From positions 1 through 53,948 of the forward strand of contig JAYZAS010000025.1 in the NCBI GenBank assembly GCA_036339585.1: a DNA stretch of 53,948 bases, given 5' to 3'. The position numbers and the translations under genes are program-made. Each line of letters starts with the position of its first letter. Position 1 is the first letter of the stretch. Source of the stretch: Pseudomonadota bacterium (GTDB lineage: Bacteria; Pseudomonadota; Alphaproteobacteria; UBA8366). Under the pieces are notes generated by a model that was given only the letters and a program-made list of their open reading frames with translations, did not search any database and was not told where the DNA came from. Below, piece after piece: positions 16,193 to 26,376 of the stretch.

Positions 16193-19051
16193 ATGGCCGA
16201 CTCGATTAGCATACGTGGCGCCCGCGAACATAACCTTAAGAATTTCGACATAGATTTACCACGTGATCGACTGATCGTCATCACGGGCCTGTCCGGATCC
16301 GGCAAGTCCTCTTTAGCCTTTGATACAATCTATGCGGAAGGTCAGCGCCGCTACGTGGAGAGCCTATCTGCTTATGCTCGCCAATTTCTTGAAATGATGC
16401 AAAAACCTGATGTGGACTCTATCGAAGGCCTTTCACCCGCAATATCAATTGAGCAGAAAACGACCAGCCGTAATCCTCGCTCTACCGTTGGTACGGTGAC
16501 TGAAATTTATGATTATCTTCGCCTGCTATTTGCAAGAGTAGGAACACCTTTTTCCCCTGAAACAGGACTGCCAATCGAGAGCCAAACAGTGACCCAAATG
16601 GTAGACAAAATTTCAGCATTTAAAAAAGGCAGCCGGCTGTATTTGTTATCGCCTATCGTAAGAGGAAGAAAGGGAGAATACCGTCGGGAATTAAAGGATT
16701 TACAAAAACGCGGTTTTCAAAGGGTCAAAATTGACGGCGAAATCTATGAACTCGATGATACCCCGGCGCTTGATAAAAAGCGCAAGCATGACATAGAGGT
16801 GGTTGTTGATCGAGTGGTCTTGCGTGATGCTCTTCAAGAGCGTCTTGCTGACTCAATCGAAACAGCACTGGAACTGTCGGATGGGTTGGCTATTGCTGAA
16901 GATGCAGACAGTGGTGAACGCAGTATATTTTCAGCGCGTTTCGCATGCCCCGTTTCTGGTTTCACAATAGATGAAATAGAACCACGACTATTTTCCTTCA
17001 ATAATCCCTTCGGCGCATGCCCCACCTGTGATGGGCTCGGAACTAGAATGACTTTCGACCCAGAACTTACTGTGCCTGACACCTCCAAGAGCCTTCGGGA
17101 CGGGGCGATCGCACCGTGGTCAAATTCCTCTTCGCCCTACTATCAACAGACCCTCAAAAGTTTAGCGCGCCATTTTGGCGTACAAATGAGCACACCATTC
17201 GGGGAACTGCCAGATGAAGTAAGAAGTGCTATTCTTTTCGGTACCGGCGACGTTTCGATTACGCTGGAGTATGACGATGGCCTTCGAAACTATAAGACCA
17301 ATAAACCTTTTGAAGGCGTTATCCCCAATATGGCCCGTCGTTGGCGTGAAACAGATTCGAATTGGATAAGGGAAGAGCTTGAACGCTACCAGACTAAAAA
17401 CCCTTGTGAGACATGCAAGGGAGCACGCCTCAAACCTGAGGCTCTAGCAGTAAAAATTGCCGGCCTCCATATCAGTGAAGTATGTACAAAGTCGATTGGC
17501 CAAGCCGTAGAGTGGTTTCAAGTATTGGAAAACTCTTTAAACACTAATCAACGGAAAATCGCCGAGCGTATTCTCAAAGAAATTCGTGAGAGGCTCGGCT
17601 TCCTTGCTAATGTCGGACTTGAATATCTTTCACTTGAAAGGTCTTCCGGCACGCTTTCTGGGGGTGAGAGTCAGCGTATTCGCCTCGCATCTCAAATAGG
17701 ATCCGGCCTAGTCGGTGTACTATATGTTCTTGATGAGCCATCAATCGGTCTTCACCCACGTGATAACCAGAGGTTACTTGAAACCCTGCGGCGCCTTCGG
17801 GACTTAGGGAATACCGTAATCGTGGTAGAGCATGACGAAGAAGCTATGTGTGCTGCCGACATGTTAGTCGACCTTGGTCCAGGTGCCGGGCGTCACGGTG
17901 GAAGCCTCGTTTCCGCCGGAACACCTCAGGAGGTGATGGCATGCTCAAACAGTGTGACAGGTCAGTATTTGTGTGGAGAACGTCAGATCGCCGTACCTCA
18001 AAAGCGACGGAATACCAGATCAACACCGAAACTCCAAATAAATGGGGCCTCGGCAAACAATCTAAGGAATTTGTGTGCGGAGGTGCCTCTTGGAACCTTG
18101 ACGTGCGTGACTGGGGTATCCGGAAGTGGAAAGTCGACATTTACAGTTGAAACTTTATACCGAGCATTGGCACGACATTTAAATAACTCTCGGGTCATTC
18201 CAGGCACCTACGAGAGTATCAAAGGTTTGGAATACTTGGACAAGATTATAGAAATTGATCAGTCACCAATAGGACGAACGCCTCGTTCTAACCCAGCAAC
18301 CTATACAGGTGCATTCACACCAATACGAGAATGGTATGCAAACTTACCTGAGGCAAAAGCAAGAGGATATGCTCCAGGGCGTTTCTCATTCAACGTTAAA
18401 GGCGGTCGATGCGAAGCCTGTCAGGGTGATGGAGTAATAAAAATTGAAATGCATTTTTTGCCAGATGTATATGTCGAGTGCGATGTTTGTGAGGGTAAAC
18501 GCTACAATCGAGAGACATTAGAGGTGCAGTTTAAGAATAAATCTGTCGCTGACGTTCTCGCCATGACGGTAGAGGAAGGCGCAGAGTTTTTCAGCGCTGT
18601 TCCTTCAATACGAGATAAATTGGCGACCCTTAACCGCGTTGGGCTTGGTTATGTGCAAATCGGCCAGCAAGCAACAACACTTTCCGGTGGTGAGGCGCAG
18701 CGAGTGAAACTTGCGAAAGAACTCGCGAAACGGGCCACCGGCCGTACTCTCTACGTACTAGATGAACCTACCACTGGCCTTCATTTTGAGGATATCCGAA
18801 AGTTACTTGAGGTACTGCACGCGATAGTCGACACGGGTAACACAGTTGTGGTTATCGAACATAACCTCGATGTAATCAAAACAGCCGATCATATCATAGA
18901 CCTTGGACCAGAGGGTGGAGACAATGGTGGAAAATTAGTTGCAAGCGGAACACCGGAAGAGATTGCTAAAGTAAAAAAAAGCTATACAGGTATGTATTTG
19001 AAAACAATTTTACGAAAACAAAAGGAAATTCCACAAAGGAAAAATATTTAA
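16193..19051 (+). CDS. uvrA: UvrABC excinuclease ATPase subunit A
   Basis: UvrA is the damage-recognition ATPase of nucleotide excision repair and loads UvrB. The 952-residue protein has two ABC modules. The first Walker A is [10 protein letters not shown] near residue 32 and the second [10 protein letters not shown] near residue 640. The ABC signatures are [10 protein letters not shown] and [10 protein letters not shown]. Zinc-finger cysteines are seen in CPVSGF...CPTCDG and in RCEACQGDG...ECDVCEGKR. Length and order are typical. It is the repair gene nearest to the sunscreen operon, but this placement probably reflects ancestral ssb-uvrA linkage rather than a UV regulon. Confidence 0.99.
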   Translation: MADSISIRGAREHNLKNFDIDLPRDRLIVITGLSGSGKSSLAFDTIYAEGQRRYVESLSAYARQFLEMMQKPDVDSIEGLSPAISIEQKTTSRNPRSTVGTVTEIYDYLRLLFARVGTPFSPETGLPIESQTVTQMVDKISAFKKGSRLYLLSPIVRGRKGEYRRELKDLQKRGFQRVKIDGEIYELDDTPALDKKRKHDIEVVVDRVVLRDALQERLADSIETALELSDGLAIAEDADSGERSIFSARFACPVSGFTIDEIEPRLFSFNNPFGACPTCDGLGTRMTFDPELTVPDTSKSLRDGAIAPWSNSSSPYYQQTLKSLARHFGVQMSTPFGELPDEVRSAILFGTGDVSITLEYDDGLRNYKTNKPFEGVIPNMARRWRETDSNWIREELERYQTKNPCETCKGARLKPEALAVKIAGLHISEVCTKSIGQAVEWFQVLENSLNTNQRKIAERILKEIRERLGFLANVGLEYLSLERSSGTLSGGESQRIRLASQIGSGLVGVLYVLDEPSIGLHPRDNQRLLETLRRLRDLGNTVIVVEHDEEAMCAADMLVDLGPGAGRHGGSLVSAGTPQEVMACSNSVTGQYLCGERQIAVPQKRRNTRSTPKLQINGASANNLRNLCAEVPLGTLTCVTGVSGSGKSTFTVETLYRALARHLNNSRVIPGTYESIKGLEYLDKIIEIDQSPIGRTPRSNPATYTGAFTPIREWYANLPEAKARGYAPGRFSFNVKGGRCEACQGDGVIKIEMHFLPDVYVECDVCEGKRYNRETLEVQFKNKSVADVLAMTVEEGAEFFSAVPSIRDKLATLNRVGLGYVQIGQQATTLSGGEAQRVKLAKELAKRATGRTLYVLDEPTTGLHFEDIRKLLEVLHAIVDTGNTVVVIEHNLDVIKTADHIIDLGPEGGDNGGKLVASGTPEEIAKVKKSYTGMYLKTILRKQKEIPQRKNI

Positions 19052-19128
19052 GTCAAACAGTTTTGCTCCATGGTTTAATTCTGAACCGCCCTTAATCTAC
19101 ATTTTTTTCAACCTATTAATTTATTCAA

Positions 19129-20514
19129 ATGAAAGCGTCCGAACAATCTATAATCGCTAAATCGGCACCAATAATGTCTGAGAGAAAATCACCCATCCAC
19201 GTAATTGGCGGCGGCTTGGCCGGATCTGAAGCTGCTTGGCAAGCTGCCCGAGCCGGCGTTCCAACAATCATCTATGAGATGCGACCAACCCGTGGCACAG
19301 AAGCCCATAAAACAGATGGTTTGGCTGAATTGGTGTGTTCCAATTCATTTCGCTCAGATGACGCACTCAGCAACGCTGTAGGGCTATTGCACGAGGAAAT
19401 GCGGCGCTGCGGGTCAATCATCCTGTCGGCCGCAGATGCTAACAAGGTACCAGCTGGAGGCGCCCTTGCGGTAGATCGGGACGGCTTTAGCAATATGATT
19501 ACCGATGCCATCAATGATGAACCTCTAATTGAAATAGAAAGAGCTGAGATCACAGAAATTCCCTCAGAAGATTGGGACAATGTCATAGTCGCAACCGGTC
19601 CACTTACATCAGAGGATTTGAGTGCCTCAATTCTAAATGCCACGGGCGAAGACACTCTCGCTTTCTTTGATGCAATTGCGCCAATCGTTTACAGAGACAG
19701 CATTAATTTCGACATCGCATGGTTCCAATCTCGCTATGATAAGGGTGATGGTGCAGATTATATCAATCTTCCGATGACCGAAGAGCAATACCTAACATTT
19801 TTAGAAGAAGTTAATCAGGGTGGGAAAACAGCGTTTAAATCCTGGGAGGAAACACCCTATTTCGAGGGCTGTCTTCCACTCGAGGTTATGGCAGAACGAG
19901 GCCCAGAGACACTTCGTTTCGGACCGTTAAAGCCGGTAGGATTAACTGACCCGCGGAACCCAGACCAAAAACCCTACGCTATAGTACAGCTCCGACAAGA
20001 TAATGCCTTGGGCACTTTGTACAATATGGTGGGTTTTCAAACCAAACTTAAGTATGCAGAGCAGACCCGTATCTTTCAGATGATACCAGGGCTTGAAAAT
20101 GCACGGTTCGCAAGGCTCGGCGGCCTTCATCGGAATACATTTTTGAATAGCCCGCGTTTACTTGATAGCCAGTTACGCTTGAAGCAGGACCCTCGCCTTC
20201 GGTTTGCAGGACAAATTACTGGTGTAGAGGGGTACGTTGAATCTGCTGCTATAGGGCTATTAGCAGGCCGTTTTGCAGCGGCTGATAAATTAGCAATTAC
20301 AGTAACAGCACCGCCGCTGACGACTGCCCTTGGCGCACTGATCAATCATATTACTCAAGGGGCTGAGAGTTCTACTTTTCAGCCTATGAATATTAATTTT
20401 GGCTTGTTTCCTCCACCCGTGACTCCAGAGGGAAAACGCAAACTCCGAGGTCGGGAACGCAAACTAGCATATACTACACGAGCAAATAATGCCCTCAAGG
20501 CCTGGCTTTCCTAA
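19129..20514 (+). CDS. trmFO: tRNA (uracil-5-)-methyltransferase TrmFO
   Basis: TrmFO is the folate- and FAD-dependent enzyme that makes m5U54 in the T loop of tRNA. The 461-residue protein opens with the FAD-binding [14 protein letters not shown]. It holds the two expected cysteines, in LVCSNSFRS and in [13 protein letters not shown]. The late [14 protein letters not shown] segment is characteristic. The first Met is at 19129, but the Met at 19174 lies closer to the conserved part and may be the true start. It converges with the NDUFAF6-like gene, with only 20 bases between the stops. A 7-bp inverted repeat there (AATGGCA/TGCCATT, 20524-20545) might serve as a shared terminator. Confidence 0.97.
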   Translation: MKASEQSIIAKSAPIMSERKSPIHVIGGGLAGSEAAWQAARAGVPTIIYEMRPTRGTEAHKTDGLAELVCSNSFRSDDALSNAVGLLHEEMRRCGSIILSAADANKVPAGGALAVDRDGFSNMITDAINDEPLIEIERAEITEIPSEDWDNVIVATGPLTSEDLSASILNATGEDTLAFFDAIAPIVYRDSINFDIAWFQSRYDKGDGADYINLPMTEEQYLTFLEEVNQGGKTAFKSWEETPYFEGCLPLEVMAERGPETLRFGPLKPVGLTDPRNPDQKPYAIVQLRQDNALGTLYNMVGFQTKLKYAEQTRIFQMIPGLENARFARLGGLHRNTFLNSPRLLDSQLRLKQDPRLRFAGQITGVEGYVESAAIGLLAGRFAAADKLAITVTAPPLTTALGALINHITQGAESSTFQPMNINFGLFPPPVTPEGKRKLRGRERKLAYTTRANNALKAWLS

Positions 20515-20534
20515 AGTAGCCAGAATGGCATGTC

Positions 20535-21389
20535 CTACTGCCATTTCCTGCTCCATACCTTGAGTGCAAGGCGCGCCTCGTGAAACGGAATGGGTAACGT
20601 AACAGCATAAACATATGGATCGTAATTGACCCGCTTGAGACGCATCAGATACCAGCGTGCCTGCGCAGCCGACAACACCGCAGGATATGCCGAACGTGAT
20701 AACTTAATCCCAGCCACCTCATCCAAGCGTAGGAACGCCATTTCTCCGAGCCTGGCGATGATCTTTGATAATTCCGAAGATGGCCTGAGTGAGAGCAAGG
20801 CGCGTTCACTCAGGCCCGCCTCATTCATCAAATCTACGGGCAAAAAATTTCTGTTCTGTTTAAAAAAGTATGGTGCTGCTCTCAACAAACCTGCCATACC
20901 ATAACTAACAGATGCCGCACTGACCGCGAGCGCATTTTTTTCATCTTCTGGCACCTCAAGGACCTTCAATGCCAAACGGTTTAAAGGCGTAACGGTCTTA
21001 TCGATATAACCACATAACTCTTCCACGTTTGCAAAAGGCTCATTTTTAAGGTCATTCATCCTACCCATAATCAGGGTCTGTAATTCCTTTCTTTCTAAAC
21101 CCCAAGTCTCCTTGGCGTTTGCCAGCGCTTGAAGAACCTGATGCTGTCTTGGCGTTCCTGTGAAAATTTCCTCAATGGCATCTGACCACCATTGCAATCT
21201 GATCTCGCCCAGCATTGGTTCAGATACAGTTTCTCGGATTTTAGCAATTTCGTGATTAAAAGCGTGAATCGCCCAAAGTGCAGAACGTCTCTCAACCGGC
21301 GCAAAAAGACTCACAACGTACGCGTCATGTGCCACACGCCGGACAAGGTCACGACAATAGACATCGTTGTCATTCCAATCCATTAACAT
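20535..21389 (-). CDS. Squalene/phytoene synthase-fold protein, NDUFAF6-like
   Basis: The 284-residue protein has the all-helical isoprenoid synthase fold. Visible segments include ALWAIHAFNHEIAKIRE, LQWWSDAIEEIF and FLPVDLMNEAG. The aspartate-rich DxxxD motifs needed for prenyl transfer are not clear: the first region reads NHEIAKIRE and ETVSEP. It therefore resembles the NDUFAF6 branch, a respiratory complex I assembly factor in mitochondria, more than a carotenoid enzyme. The Mth938-like gene at 22904-23278, a homologue of assembly factor NDUFAF3, is on the same strand but separated by an inverted MmgE/PrpD gene. A Met two codons in (21383) is an alternative start. Confidence 0.8.
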   Translation of the reverse strand: MLMDWNDNDVYCRDLVRRVAHDAYVVSLFAPVERRSALWAIHAFNHEIAKIRETVSEPMLGEIRLQWWSDAIEEIFTGTPRQHQVLQALANAKETWGLERKELQTLIMGRMNDLKNEPFANVEELCGYIDKTVTPLNRLALKVLEVPEDEKNALAVSAASVSYGMAGLLRAAPYFFKQNRNFLPVDLMNEAGLSERALLSLRPSSELSKIIARLGEMAFLRLDEVAGIKLSRSAYPAVLSAAQARWYLMRLKRVNYDPYVYAVTLPIPFHEARLALKVWSRKWQ

Positions 21390-21551
21390 ACTCAGTTAAA
21401 CATAGATAAACCATAATCATATAAGTTAGCGTATCCTTTAAATATGTAATAGCCTTACAAAGTTTTTACCTTGGTCTCCACGCAGGCATATATTAGAACG
21501 CCAAAAACTGGGCCGGTGAACAACTCATAACTATATTCTGGGACTTTTTCT

Positions 21552-22907
21552 ATGGATAAGACTGCCGAAGATCTAGTGGATTTTACTCTTGAGACAAAGT
21601 TCGACACGTTGTCAGAAGCAACTATTGAAGCTTGTAAAAATAGACTGCTAGATACAATTGGATGTCTTGCTGGTGGGTTTGATCATCCTGTTTTCATAGC
21701 TGCCAGAAATTTTGGTGAACGGTTCATGATGGAAAAACCTGCAACTATTTTGGGCACAGGTATTTCCGCTTCACCAGACATGGCTGCGTTTGCAAACAGC
21801 GTTGGAATACGTGTTCTTGACATGAATGATAACTATCGCGTGAAGAGCGGTGGCCATCCAAGTGATGTTATAGGCGCCCTTTTCGCTGGGTCCGAGATAG
21901 GGGAAAAAAGTGGCGCTTCTTTTCTCACAGCTATGGCAATTGGCTATGAAATATATTGTCGCCTTTGTGATGCCGTCGATATAAATGGTCAGGGCTGGGA
22001 TCAGCCTGTTTGTGGAGTGTGCGCCTCGGCTTTAACCGTAGGAAAGTTAATTGGGCTCGACCGCAAAGAGCTTCTCCATAGCCTTTCTATGGCGATCGTT
22101 CCCAACATGGCAATGATCCAAACACGTCAAGGCCAACTTAGTGCCTGGAAGGGATGTGCGGCTGCAAATGCTGCTCGCAATGGGGTATTTGCAGCTCTCT
22201 TAGCCAAAGAGGGTTTCACGGGCCCCAGCATGCCAATAGAGGGCAGACACGGGTTATGGGATATTGTTGGGAAATTCGATTGGAAAATTGAAAAAGGACT
22301 GTCCCCGGAGCGTATTCTGAGTTCTGACATTAAGGCCTTTCCAATTTGCGTGCACGGGCAAACTGCCGTCTGGGTTGCGCTTGAAATACGAAAACAAATA
22401 TCATTAGAAGCGATAGAACATATCCACATAGATACGTATCATCGTGGTTATGAAATGATGTGTAGCGATCAATCTAGATGGTTGCCATCGACCAGGGAGA
22501 CAGCAGACCACAGCCTACCCTTTGTGGTGGCTGTTGCGCTCTTAAATGGATCTGTCAATGATGATTCCTTCACCGACGAAATGCTAAAAAACAAGCAGCT
22601 TGCAGACTTAATCAAAAAAGTAACTGCCAGCTCTAATCCCGAAATGTCTGCCTTGCATCCAGAAAGTATGCCTTGCCGGATAACCGTAGACCTTAAAAAT
22701 GGCTCCCAATTTAGTCATACACTGCAATACCAAAAGGGGCACCCGGACAACCCTATGAGTGAGGAAGAATTGGAGTCTAAATTCAAAAACCTGTTTTCAA
22801 AATTTGGTAATATGAACCAGGCAGAAAAAGTAATAAATCTGGTAAGGATAACCGATCATTTGGAGGATATGTCTGCTTTAATTTTAGCTTTGGAGAAACG
22901 CAACTAA
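21552..22907 (+). CDS. MmgE/PrpD family protein
   Basis: A 451-residue member of the MmgE/PrpD family, whose best-known member is 2-methylcitrate dehydratase; others act on itaconate-related or unknown acids. Family marks are CKNRLLDTIGCLAGG near the N-terminus, RVLDMNDNYR...GGHPSDV (about residues 95-110), AIGYEIYCRL and SAWKGCAAANAARNG. No prpB or prpC partner is nearby, so propionate breakdown is not supported. It sits inverted between two genes that are normally close together, and its last bases overlap the stop of the Mth938-like gene by 4. This suggests it was inserted into an older gene string. Confidence 0.88.
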   Translation: MDKTAEDLVDFTLETKFDTLSEATIEACKNRLLDTIGCLAGGFDHPVFIAARNFGERFMMEKPATILGTGISASPDMAAFANSVGIRVLDMNDNYRVKSGGHPSDVIGALFAGSEIGEKSGASFLTAMAIGYEIYCRLCDAVDINGQGWDQPVCGVCASALTVGKLIGLDRKELLHSLSMAIVPNMAMIQTRQGQLSAWKGCAAANAARNGVFAALLAKEGFTGPSMPIEGRHGLWDIVGKFDWKIEKGLSPERILSSDIKAFPICVHGQTAVWVALEIRKQISLEAIEHIHIDTYHRGYEMMCSDQSRWLPSTRETADHSLPFVVAVALLNGSVNDDSFTDEMLKNKQLADLIKKVTASSNPEMSALHPESMPCRITVDLKNGSQFSHTLQYQKGHPDNPMSEEELESKFKNLFSKFGNMNQAEKVINLVRITDHLEDMSALILALEKRN

Positions 22908-23278
22908 ACCAACATTAATGCAGCTGCGACCCGGCGACCCTCGGCTAATAAAACATTATAGGTGCGACATGCAGCGCCAGTGTCCATGCTGTCTACACCA
23001 ACCCCCTGCGCCCGAATGCATTCCCTAAGATCATTTGGGATACGTTCCATTTTTTTTCCAGTTCCGATCAGTAGAACTTCTATACCAGGGTCAGCATTTA
23101 AAACCGGTCTTAGACTACTTGAGTCAACATCTGAGATACGCGAAATTGGCCACTCCACAGTCTGCTCCGGCGTCACAATGACACAACTGTTCCAAACCAC
23201 CGATGCTATTCTGAATCGCCCGGGCCCGTAGCTATCAACAACTTGGAGGCCCTCCAGGACGTTGGTACTCACGTCCAT
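22904..23278 (-). CDS. Mth938-like domain protein (NDUFAF3 homologue)
   Basis: A 124-residue Mth938/DUF498 protein. Its mitochondrial homologue NDUFAF3 helps assemble complex I; the bacterial role is not settled. The core runs from the VVWNSCVIVTPEQTVEWP region to LLIGTGKKMERIP and VGVDSMDTGAACRTYNVL, then ends in a helix. It is the last gene of a yajC-secD-secF-Mth938 run, 11 bases after secF. This link with the Sec membrane insertion genes fits a role in inner-membrane complex biogenesis. Confidence 0.88.
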   Translation of the reverse strand: MDVSTNVLEGLQVVDSYGPGRFRIASVVWNSCVIVTPEQTVEWPISRISDVDSSSLRPVLNADPGIEVLLIGTGKKMERIPNDLRECIRAQGVGVDSMDTGAACRTYNVLLAEGRRVAAALMLV

Positions 23279-23289
23279 CTAACCAACCC

Positions 23290-24225
23290 TTATTCTTCTG
23301 ATTGCGATGAATACTTGCCTTCACCGTCACTATTTCGGTCTATCCTGAGATACAGTAAAGTTGGGACTGCAAGGGCCACAGATGAGTATGTCCCGATCAG
23401 CACGCCAAATATCAGAGCAATCGAGAACCCACGAATTACCTCGCCTCCTAGCAAAACTAGCGCCAGAAGGGCTAGCAGCGTTGTCACGCTGGTCATGACC
23501 GTTCGCGCAAGTGTCTCATTTATAGACTTATTGAATAAATTAGTAAGTGGCATGCTTTTGTATCGACGCATATTTTCGCGGACCCGATCATATATGACAA
23601 CAGTGTCATTTATAGAGTAACCGGCTATTGTAAGTAATGCCGCTACAGAAGCCAGATTAAATTCTAGTCCTAATAGTGAGAACAAACCAATCGTCGCTAA
23701 CACATCGTGACTAAGGGCTATGACCGCCCCCAAACCAAACTGCCACTCAAAACGAAACCAAACGTATAGTAGAATGGCGCCAATCGCCATTAGCACAGCT
23801 AAAATAGCCGCTTCTTTAAGCTCGGCACCAACTGTAGGACCAACTGTCTCAGTTCGACGGAATTCTATTACCTCTGCCTTAATTGCCTCAGAAATTATAG
23901 CAACTGCCTCCTGTTGTTGCGCATCGCCACCTTTTTGGCGTTGAACACGAATTAACACGTCGTCAGGAGCACCAAATTCCTGAATAGAAACTTCGCCAAG
24001 TCCTAGATTGCTGATCTTATTTCTCAGACTAGCCACATCTGCAGGGCCGTCAGTTTTTACTTCAACCAGAATGCCACCTAAAAAATCTATCCCAAGATTA
24101 AGCCCCTTAATCCCAAGCAAACTTAGCGACCCGACAATAAGAACCGCTGAAAAAATTAGTGCAACAAAACGCTTTTCTATAAAAGCAATACTTGTGTTGT
24201 CCGGAACAAGGCGGAGCTTAATCAT
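23290..24225 (-). CDS. secF: Protein translocase subunit SecF
   Basis: SecF works with SecD to drive the late, proton-motive-force-dependent stage of Sec export. The 311-residue protein has a first membrane segment near residues 20-40, then LGIDFLGGILVEV and a periplasmic P1-like domain. Five further membrane helices form the C-terminal half. Conserved patterns include VWFRFEWQFGLGAVIALSHD and TIAGYSINDTVVIYDRVREN (about residues 195-215). It starts 13 bases after secD stops. The short acidic/polar tail after the last helix is usual. Confidence 0.97.
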   Translation of the reverse strand: MIKLRLVPDNTSIAFIEKRFVALIFSAVLIVGSLSLLGIKGLNLGIDFLGGILVEVKTDGPADVASLRNKISNLGLGEVSIQEFGAPDDVLIRVQRQKGGDAQQQEAVAIISEAIKAEVIEFRRTETVGPTVGAELKEAAILAVLMAIGAILLYVWFRFEWQFGLGAVIALSHDVLATIGLFSLLGLEFNLASVAALLTIAGYSINDTVVIYDRVRENMRRYKSMPLTNLFNKSINETLARTVMTSVTTLLALLALVLLGGEVIRGFSIALIFGVLIGTYSSVALAVPTLLYLRIDRNSDGEGKYSSQSEE

Positions 24226-24238
24226 TTTTGTAAATGCC

Positions 24239-25801
24239 TTAAATCATCATCTCTGTTGGGCGGGCTGACCTTAGCCAGCTAACCACCATTAATCGGGTAA
24301 CCATTATGGCCGTAAACATGGAAGTGATAAGCCCAAAAGTAAGCGTCACAGCAAACCCTTGAATAGGCCCTGATCCAAATGCATACAGTAAGATTGCCGC
24401 AATGAGTGTTGTAAGATTAGAGTCAACAATAGTGACCAACGCCCGACTATACCCCGCTTCTACGGCGTTTATTGGCGTCCTTCCGGAACGTAATTCTTCC
24501 CTTATTCGCTCAAAAATAAGAACATTTGCATCAACTGCCATCCCTACAGTCAAAACAATCCCAGCTATACCCGGTAAGGTTAAGGTAGCCTGAAGAGCAG
24601 AAAGCAGGGCCGCTAACAGGGCTACGTTGATGAAAAGAGCAATGTCAGCCATGATGCCAAAACGCCCGTAAACCACCACCATAAAAACAAGTACTGCTAC
24701 AAAACCAATTATACTCGCAGCTTTTCCAGCCTCTATTGAATCTCTACCAAGACCCGGCCCGACGCTGCGCTCCTCAAGAAACGTGACGCCTGCGGGCAAA
24801 GCGCCAACACGAATAAGCAGAGCTGTTTCTTGGGCTTCCTTAATTGAAAAACGTCCGGTTATCACGCCGTTACCTTGACAAATTGGTTCATTGATAACCG
24901 GGGCGCTAATGACTTTTTTGTCGAGGATAATTGCTAGTTGTCGATTAACATTTTCCCGACTTGCTTTGCAGAATTTACGGGCTCCTATGGTATCGAAACG
25001 GAAAGTGACTGCCGGACGATTTTCATGGTACGTGCCGGCCGCGTCAACAATGTTTTCTCCGCCAACTCTCACCCGTTTTTCAACGGTATAACAGATTGGT
25101 TGTCCGCTAGCGTCTGTATCATCTGAACGCATGAGCTCTGTCCCACCTCGCATTCTCTTTGGAGAATTAGTGCAGAGGTGCATTTTTTTCACCTTCTGGA
25201 TAGTAAGCTTGGCGGGTTTGAATTTATCTTTCAGTGAAGCATCACCGCCCGGGACTTGGACCAAAATGCGTTTCTCTCCCTGACGTTGTATTGATGCTTC
25301 CAATGTCCCAGTTGCATCAATACGACGGCGTATCACCTCTACAGTGCGACTAAGGATATCGTCTTTTTGTTCAGCTAAAAACTTTGACGAATACGCAATG
25401 GCGAAGGATCCTTTTTCATCAACATCATATTCAAGATTACCAATTCGATCGCGTAACTTTTTGCGCACGGTCTCTGTCTTACTAGGATCAAGCAGTTTAA
25501 ATCGAACGCTGTCACCTGAGATAGATATACCAGAACTGCGTGCCTTAGCTTGGCGAAGCGTTATACGTACTGATGACTTTAGATTTTCTAATTGCTGCTT
25601 AAAGACGGATTCCACATCAACATCCATCAAGAGATGGAGCCCGCCTTGCAAGTCGAGCCCTAAATTCATTCGCTTACCAGGCAACCATTCGCTGCCGAGA
25701 TCGAATGTTCCTTCCTTAAAAAAGTTAGGAAGTGCGTACAAAAAACCCATCCCACAAATAACCAAGATGAGTATTTTTTTCCATGTCGGAAAATTAAGCA
25801 T
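24239..25801 (-). CDS. secD: Protein translocase subunit SecD
   Basis: SecD, 520 residues, is the larger partner of SecF. After the N-terminal membrane segment comes NLGLDLQGGLHLLMDVD (about 47-63), the large periplasmic domain, and then a six-helix membrane domain containing GIVLTVGMAVDANVLIFERI. The periplasmic head includes an insert with two cysteines (LCTNS and PICYTVEKR) between the P1 base and head subdomains. I have not seen this highlighted, but it may be ordinary in the class. It is preceded by yajC at 24 bases. Confidence 0.97.
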   Translation of the reverse strand: MLNFPTWKKILILVICGMGFLYALPNFFKEGTFDLGSEWLPGKRMNLGLDLQGGLHLLMDVDVESVFKQQLENLKSSVRITLRQAKARSSGISISGDSVRFKLLDPSKTETVRKKLRDRIGNLEYDVDEKGSFAIAYSSKFLAEQKDDILSRTVEVIRRRIDATGTLEASIQRQGEKRILVQVPGGDASLKDKFKPAKLTIQKVKKMHLCTNSPKRMRGGTELMRSDDTDASGQPICYTVEKRVRVGGENIVDAAGTYHENRPAVTFRFDTIGARKFCKASRENVNRQLAIILDKKVISAPVINEPICQGNGVITGRFSIKEAQETALLIRVGALPAGVTFLEERSVGPGLGRDSIEAGKAASIIGFVAVLVFMVVVYGRFGIMADIALFINVALLAALLSALQATLTLPGIAGIVLTVGMAVDANVLIFERIREELRSGRTPINAVEAGYSRALVTIVDSNLTTLIAAILLYAFGSGPIQGFAVTLTFGLITSMFTAIMVTRLMVVSWLRSARPTEMMI

Positions 25802-25825
25802 TACACAGCCCGATTTTTTAAATAG

Positions 25826-26167
25826 CTATTTCTTGGCCGTGTCATTAGCCGGCTCTGTTTTGGATATAACCTCCGAAATCGTGCCGCGGGCTACTCGAAC
25901 ACGAACTCCGTCAGCTATTTCAAGTGCAACTTCTGCCTCATTCGTGACTTTTGCAACGGTGCCGTAGATACCCCCTGCGGTAACAACCTTATCTCCACGG
26001 CGTAGCGCACTAATCATCTCGCGATGCGCTTTCACTTTCTTTTGCTGTGGCCGGATCATTAGAAAATAAAAAACACCGAAGATAAGCACCATCATGATAA
26101 TGGTCTGCATTAACCCACCACCACCAGCAGCTCCACCGCTTTGTGCCCATGCAGTTGAAATCAACAT
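25826..26167 (-). CDS. yajC: Sec translocon accessory protein YajC
   Basis: A 113-residue single-pass membrane protein of the SecDF-YajC complex. A glycine-rich N-terminus (GGAAGGGG, about 11-18) is followed by a membrane helix (about 22-40) ending FYFLMIRPQQKK. The soluble domain is then GDKVVTAGGIYGTVAKV. It is the first gene of the minus-strand sec unit. The divergent DUF815 gene starts about 210 bases away, and the sec promoter should be in that gap. Confidence 0.97.
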   Translation of the reverse strand: MLISTAWAQSGGAAGGGGLMQTIIMMVLIFGVFYFLMIRPQQKKVKAHREMISALRRGDKVVTAGGIYGTVAKVTNEAEVALEIADGVRVRVARGTISEVISKTEPANDTAKK

Positions 26168-26376
26168 TGAACTCTCCTTACCGTACTGATGTTGGCAAAA
26201 TCAAAGGCCATTTAGTTGGATGAGACGCGACTATACTCAGAACCGCAGCAATTTCAATTCTGAACAACATCGCTGACCTATCAAATTTTTCAACATAAAT
26301 GTTTTAAAAGAGTACTTCTTCTAAATCATTCATGATACCTCCTAAGAATAGCTATATTACAAACGAGTGTTAAGAT

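Noticed and set aside
20635-21389. Phytoene synthase for carotenoid synthesis
   Set aside because: The Asp-rich catalytic motifs are not evident and no other carotenoid gene is near. The NDUFAF6-like branch fits better.
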